Assembly (NCBI GenBank): GCA_014208095.1
Contig: JACHMT010000003.1
Location: 1 to 64,000 of the forward strand
Length of the DNA: 64,000 nt
Direction of reading: 5' to 3'
From: Actinospineispora eucalypti
GTDB lineage: Bacteria; Actinomycetota; Actinomycetes; Mycobacteriales; Pseudonocardiaceae
The notes beneath the pieces were generated by a model. It ran no database searches and was not told where the DNA came from. It worked only from the letters and a program-made list of their open reading frames with translations. Below are positions 51,801 through 57,800 of this stretch, one piece after another (the first letter of the stretch is position 1; every line of letters begins with the position of its first letter). A program made the translations under genes and the position numbers.

Positions 51801-54800
51801 CGAATCCGATCGGAAGGTTGACGGCAAGCCGAAGACGATGCAGGTCCGAGACGGCGCGGATCGCGCTCTATGGATCAAGCAGGCACCGGCCGGCGAGCGG
51901 CACAGGCTGGTGGACTGGGTGGTGGCGTCGCTGGCCCTGCGGATATTCGGGGTGCCAGTGCCGGCGTCGTGGTTGGCCGTCGCCGCGCACGACGTGACGC
52001 CCTCGGGTACGGGGAAGCCCGTGGTGTTCGCGGGCGACGTGGTCCTGGTGCAGCAGGCGCTGCCCGGCGAGGCACCCACGCACGACCAGTGGATGAACTG
52101 GCGGCACCACCTCGCGGGGCGGCTCGGTGCGGCGCTCACCATCCGGGACTGGGACGGCATCCGGCGGCACAACCTGATGGTCGACCCAGCCAACCCCCAG
52201 GCCCCGCCCGCCCAGTTCGACTTCGACAAGGCCATGGACGCCCACCCGTGGAACCGCACGGCGGAGGCGGGGTCGATCATCAACCTCGAGGGCAAGGTCT
52301 TCGGGCTGCTCACCGAGCAACATGTGCTGGCGCTGCTCGCCCAGGCGCTCGCGCTGCGCGAGCCGCTGCTCGCGGCGATGCCGAACGAGCGCCTGCGCGA
52401 GCAGGTCGCAGTCGGCCTGCTCTGGATGGCCGACGTGCTGGCGAACGACCGACTGCCGGACGAGGTGGCGCGCAGGCTCACGTCCGCTCGACGGTCGGCG
52501 GCCAGAGTCGGTTCCGAGACCGACGGTGGCTACCACCCGCTCGAGCCCCCTGCCAACCCAGGCGTTCCCCAGGCCCTGCCCGGCGGGACGCGCCAGGCAC
52601 TCGGGCCGGTCGATCTCGCCGAGGCCCGCGCCGAAGGGCACGACGTCCGCGTGCACGACCCCCTCCCGGACGGGCGGTGGGACGTCACCATTACGCCCGG
52701 CGCAACCCGGGGCGGCGGTACCGAGACCGGCCCGGCCTCGGGCAACCCCGGCATCGACGGGCCGGCCATCGAAACGATCGGTGACCTGTTCGCCGCCCTG
52801 ACCGGCGAATCGGGCAGCAGCGCCTACGACCTCCAGCCGCGCACCGACCTTTCGGTACGCCAGATGACGGCGCGCCTCGAGTACCTTGTCCGGCTCGGCC
52901 TGGCGGTCAAGCAGGCTGGCCGGGGCTATGGCGCGCGCAACACCTACCGGCTGTCCCGGTACGGCCAGAATGTGCTGCGCGATTGGAGGAACCTCGGCGG
53001 GATCGAGGAGGCCGAGTACCGGGAAGCGCTGGAACCCCTCGGCCGGCTCCCCATCGGCCATTCGTTCGACTCCGCGCTGTCCCAGCTTGCCTTCCCGCTG
53101 AGCCCGGTCCAGGAAACCGTGCTCCGCGTGATCGGCTACTCCGCCGGAATCCACCTGGGCAACCTCATGCGAGCCACCGGGCGGTTCGATCTCCGGCCAG
53201 AGCTGGCCGAGTTGGTGGATAGAGAACTTGTCCGGGCGCGTGGTGGGGTTACCAGGGGCTCCTACACGCTGACCCATTTCGGCCGCAGGGCACTGGAGGC
53301 GGCCGATGCCCGCAACGCCCGGTCCGCCGTCCAGCCAGACCCGGACGACGAGCCGTTCCGAGTGGGTGGGGTTGTGTCGGTGGTTGCCGAGGGTGAAGGG
53401 ACCGGCGGCATCGGGGTCACCTATCGGGAACTGACCGACATTACCGGGCTCAGCAGTACCCAGCTGGACAGGTTGCTCCGAGTGCTGGTCGGTCACGGCG
53501 TGATGACCAAGGGTCGACGGCACGGACCGATCAGGCGTCAGCCGCCGAACGCCTACACGCTCTCCGCCGCCGGCAAGACCCTGCTGGCGGACCAGCGGCG
53601 GCGACCGGTGCAAGACCCCGACTACGACGCCGCGCTGGAGCGCTTGTCGGAGGCCTTCGCCGCACCCGCCAAGCCGCTGCGGAAACACGTTCTGGACGAC
53701 TTGGCGGAGGTCCTCACGGACCTGCGCGCCATCCCGGCCTCCCCGTTGTACGACGGGGACGGCGGTCCCGGCGGTAGCTCCAGTACCGGTGGCGGCTCCG
53801 GTGGCCCGGGCGCGGGCACGGGCGGGGCGGGCGCGGGGGCGACAAGGCCGGGTGACCCGGCCTCTCGCGCCTGGACGGCATTGCCGGCACCCGGCCAGCG
53901 GAACCACGGCGCGGTGATAGCGAACGAGCGTGAGGGCGAGCTGGACCGGTTCGCCGACCTGGTGCCCAAGTTGGCGAAGCACGGGGTGGAGCTCGAGCAG
54001 GAGCGGGGCCCGGGGCGACCGAGGGCGCCGCCGAAGAACCTGGTGCTTCCGGTGAACGAGGCCGTCCAGATGTTGCTGCGGGACGCCGACCTCGCGGACT
54101 TCCCGGTCCGGTTGTTCGAGTACTACTGGCCCGACCGCGACCTGATGGTGGTCTTCGAGGGAATGCGGGAGCGGATAACGGCCGCGGGGCTGTGGCCGCG
54201 GTTGCTGCACCATGTCGAGTTCTTCCACCGCCATGGCATCTTGTACGCCCGCAACCATCTGGGACTGACCCACGACGAGGACGCCGAGGAGATCGTGCGC
54301 TCGGTGTTCTTCAACGGTCCGCGCTCCGCCGAGGATGTCGCGCTGGTCGAGGCGGTCGAGACCGTGGTGCGCCGGTACGCCCCCACCGGTGAGCCCGAGT
54401 CGGCCGATGCGGCGCTCGAGCTCGGGTTCGGGGTGGCGTCGGCGCTGGTCGAGGACGTCAGGGCGCAGCCGGGCCGGGCCCGGCCGGTGCTCTGGCTGTT
54501 CGCCCTGCTCGGTGGCTCGCCGAGGGCCGCGAACCTGCTGGACCGGGCGATCGCGGTCGATCCGAGGCTGCGGCTGAGCCCGGACGGCGGGGCGGTGTGG
54601 TTCGTTCCCGCCGAGCCGGTCGGCGGTCCCGCACCGATCGTCGCCTGGGCCGAGCCCACCGACGAGGCCGGAACGGCCGAGCGGATCACCGAAAGCGACC
54701 CGCTCGGTGCCCGGGTCCTCGCGCTGATCCGAGACTTCCCGAACCGCGTCGCCGGGCTGCCACTGGACGGGGGCACCCGCGCCGAGTTGGCGGGCTTCGT

Positions 54801-57800
54801 GCCTTCGGTCGAAGCGAACGCGTACTGGTCGGCTGGTTTGCAAAGCTCCGTCGACACCAGCCGCACCTCGGCGGGGAAGCCCACGCTGACGCTCCGGGTC
54901 TCCCGGACCATGCCGGGGCTGCTCGCCGAGGACATCCATGCGGCGTTCGCCCGGCTGGGGCATCCGATCACCGCCGAGGAAGCCCATGACCTGGGGCTGC
55001 GGCTGTTGCTGTGGCACAAGCTGACCCACGTAATGGAGAAGGCCTACGGTGTCGCGCTCGGCGGCCGGCTGGGTGCCGACACCTTCGCGGCCGGGCTGTC
55101 CTCGGCATTCGCCATTCCACTGGGTGGGCTGACGAACGCGGCGCACCTGGAGGACGAGCGGTTCGCCCACGGTATGGCGATGTTGCTGCTGCTCGAGCAC
55201 ATCCTCGCCCGCCATCCGGAGCTGACCGCCACACAGCGGCGTTACCTGCCCGACGTGATGCGTTCGGTGCATACCGACTCCATGCACGCCGGCGCGCGGA
55301 ACCGGCACGGCGGCCCCACCAGCGAGAACACCGGCCTACCCGGCTACCTCTACTACCACCCGGCGCCGGTGGTGCTGGCCATCCTCGGATGGCTCACCCG
55401 GGTCACCCGCTCGGCATACGAGCCGCTACGGCTGGCGGACCCGAGCGCGATCGCCGGAATGCCCGGGGTACGCCCCGAGCTGGAGTTCATCCACTGGGCT
55501 CGCGAACTGACGGCCGACCCGCGCTTCGAGCCGAACGCGGACTTCTGGGCGCGGGTGAGCGAGGCGTTCGCGGGGTTGGCCGAAATCCCGGACGCGCCCG
55601 TCGGCGGGCTGCGCGCACAGCAGTTGGAGCTGCTGTTCGACCTGCTCGACCGGTTCGGGCCGGATGCCGAGATGCCGTTCGGGGCTACGCCCTCGGCGGT
55701 GGCCGAGTCGCTGGGCGAGATGCCCGTGCCGGCCTGGTTCGACGCCCACTACCTGGACCGCCCCGGAGTGGACCAGCGGGTGCTTGCTTACCGCGACCTG
55801 ATCGATGAGCTGCGCTATTCCGAGCGGTTCCGCGAGGGCTGGCGCGAGCTGCTGACCGCGCTCATCGAGACCACTCGTGGCGCCGGTCCGCCCTCGCCGA
55901 GGGCGGTGCGCGGGCTGCTCACCGGGATGGTCGCCAGGGTGAAGGCCACCGGGGAGGAGGAGACCCAGCACCAGCTGATCGCCGATGCGACCGAGGCCGT
56001 CCGGGCCCTCGGTGGTGGCACCGGGCGGCACCCGAACGCCGGCGGGGTGATCATCAACGAGCGGCGGGGTGAGCGGGATCGGATTCTGCGCGTGCTGCCG
56101 GAGCTGAAGGAACACGGCAAGGTCCGCGAGGCCAGGAAGGACCCGAACCAGGCGCGGGCTCCGCCGGACGTGCTCGAGCTACCGGTGAAACGGAAGGTCC
56201 GCAAGCTGTTGCGGAAGGCGGGCCTGGCGGATCTGCCTCGCCGGATGATCGATATCTACTGGCCGGACGAAGACCTGCTCGTGGTGTTCAAGCCGATGGC
56301 CAAGCGGGTGCGCGCGGCCGGGCTGTGGGACCGGGTGGCCGAGCACGTCGAGTTCTTCCACCGAGGCGGCAACCCGCACGGGACCAACAAGCACGGCCTC
56401 GACCACGACCAAGACGCCGACGACATCATCCGGCTGCTGCACGACTTCCAGCGGTTGAGGCGGGGCAAAGCGATCTCCGATGGCGGGTCGGCGGTGTCCA
56501 CCGTGGTGCTGCCGCTGATGGCCACCGGGATGGGTGCCAACCCGTTCGAGGTGAGCCTGCTGGCCACGCTCACCTATGGGGCGAGTGTGGTGTTCGGGCT
56601 GCCGGCCGGTTGGATCGCGGCGCGGGTGCCGAAACGGCCGCTGATGATCGGGGTCGACCTGGCGCGGTTCGTGCTGGTCGCCTCGGTACCGGTCGCGGTG
56701 CTGTTCGGCGGGCCGACGATGGTCCAGCTGTACGTGGTGGCCGGGGCCACCGGCGCGCTGTTCATCGTTTACGCCGTTGCCTCCGGTGCCTACGTCCCGG
56801 AGCTGGTCGGCCCACGCCAGGTTCCGGCCGCGAACGCCTCGCTGGTCACCGCCTCGTCCACCGCGCAGTCCGCGGGCCCCGCGATCGGGGGCGGGCTAGT
56901 CGGAGCGATCGACCTGGTGACCACCCCGGTGCAGGCAGCGGCGGCCACCCAGGGACTCGATGCGCTGTCCTACCTGGTCAACGTCAAGATGCTGACCGAC
57001 ATCGAGACACCGGACACGCCGTTGCCGCCGAGAAAAGCCTCGGTCCGCAAGGGCCTTTCCCTGCTGTTCGGTGACTCCGTGCTGCGCGGCCTTGCGCTGT
57101 TCGATGGTTTCGCCCGGTTCTTCCTCGGCGCAATCTTCGCCGTCCAGACGCCATACCTGGTGAACGAGCTGAAACTGCCCGGCTGGTCGGTCGGTGCGGT
57201 TGCAACCGTGATGTTCCTCGGTGGCTGGCTGGCCGCGCGCTGGGCGAACTCGCTGGCCGAGCGTTACGGCCCGTCCCGGGTGTTGTGGGTGTCGCCGCTG
57301 GTGGCGGCACCGGTGGCGCTGGCGATCTATCCGTTCGCTCCGGTCGACTGGGGCGGGTTGGCGATGGCCGCCAGCGGGCTCACCGCCGTGACGGCGATGA
57401 CCCGGGTGCGGCAGGCCATCTCGGACACCGTGCTACAGCTGAACGTTTCCCCGGAGCTGTTGTCTCAGGCGTTCGCCGCGAACCGGTGGGTCGGGAACTT
57501 CGGTGCTCCGTTCGGCGCGGCGTTCGGCGGGGCGCTGGCCACCTGGATGGGCATGCGCGAGGCCGCCGCCGTGGTCCTGGTCGGTGTGGGAGTCGCCGCC
57601 GTGGTGTTCCTGGTGCTCTCCCCGCTGCGCGGCGCGAAGACCTACGAGGACATCTCGGACGTGATACAGCGGCGCCGGGGCGGCGCGGTGATGATCGAGC
57701 TGTCCACCGGCCGACCGATGCCGCAACGGCATCACCAGTACGCGGCCGCGCGCACCTCGATCGCCGAGCTGATGGTTGAGCAACGGCCCGAGCCGCTCGG

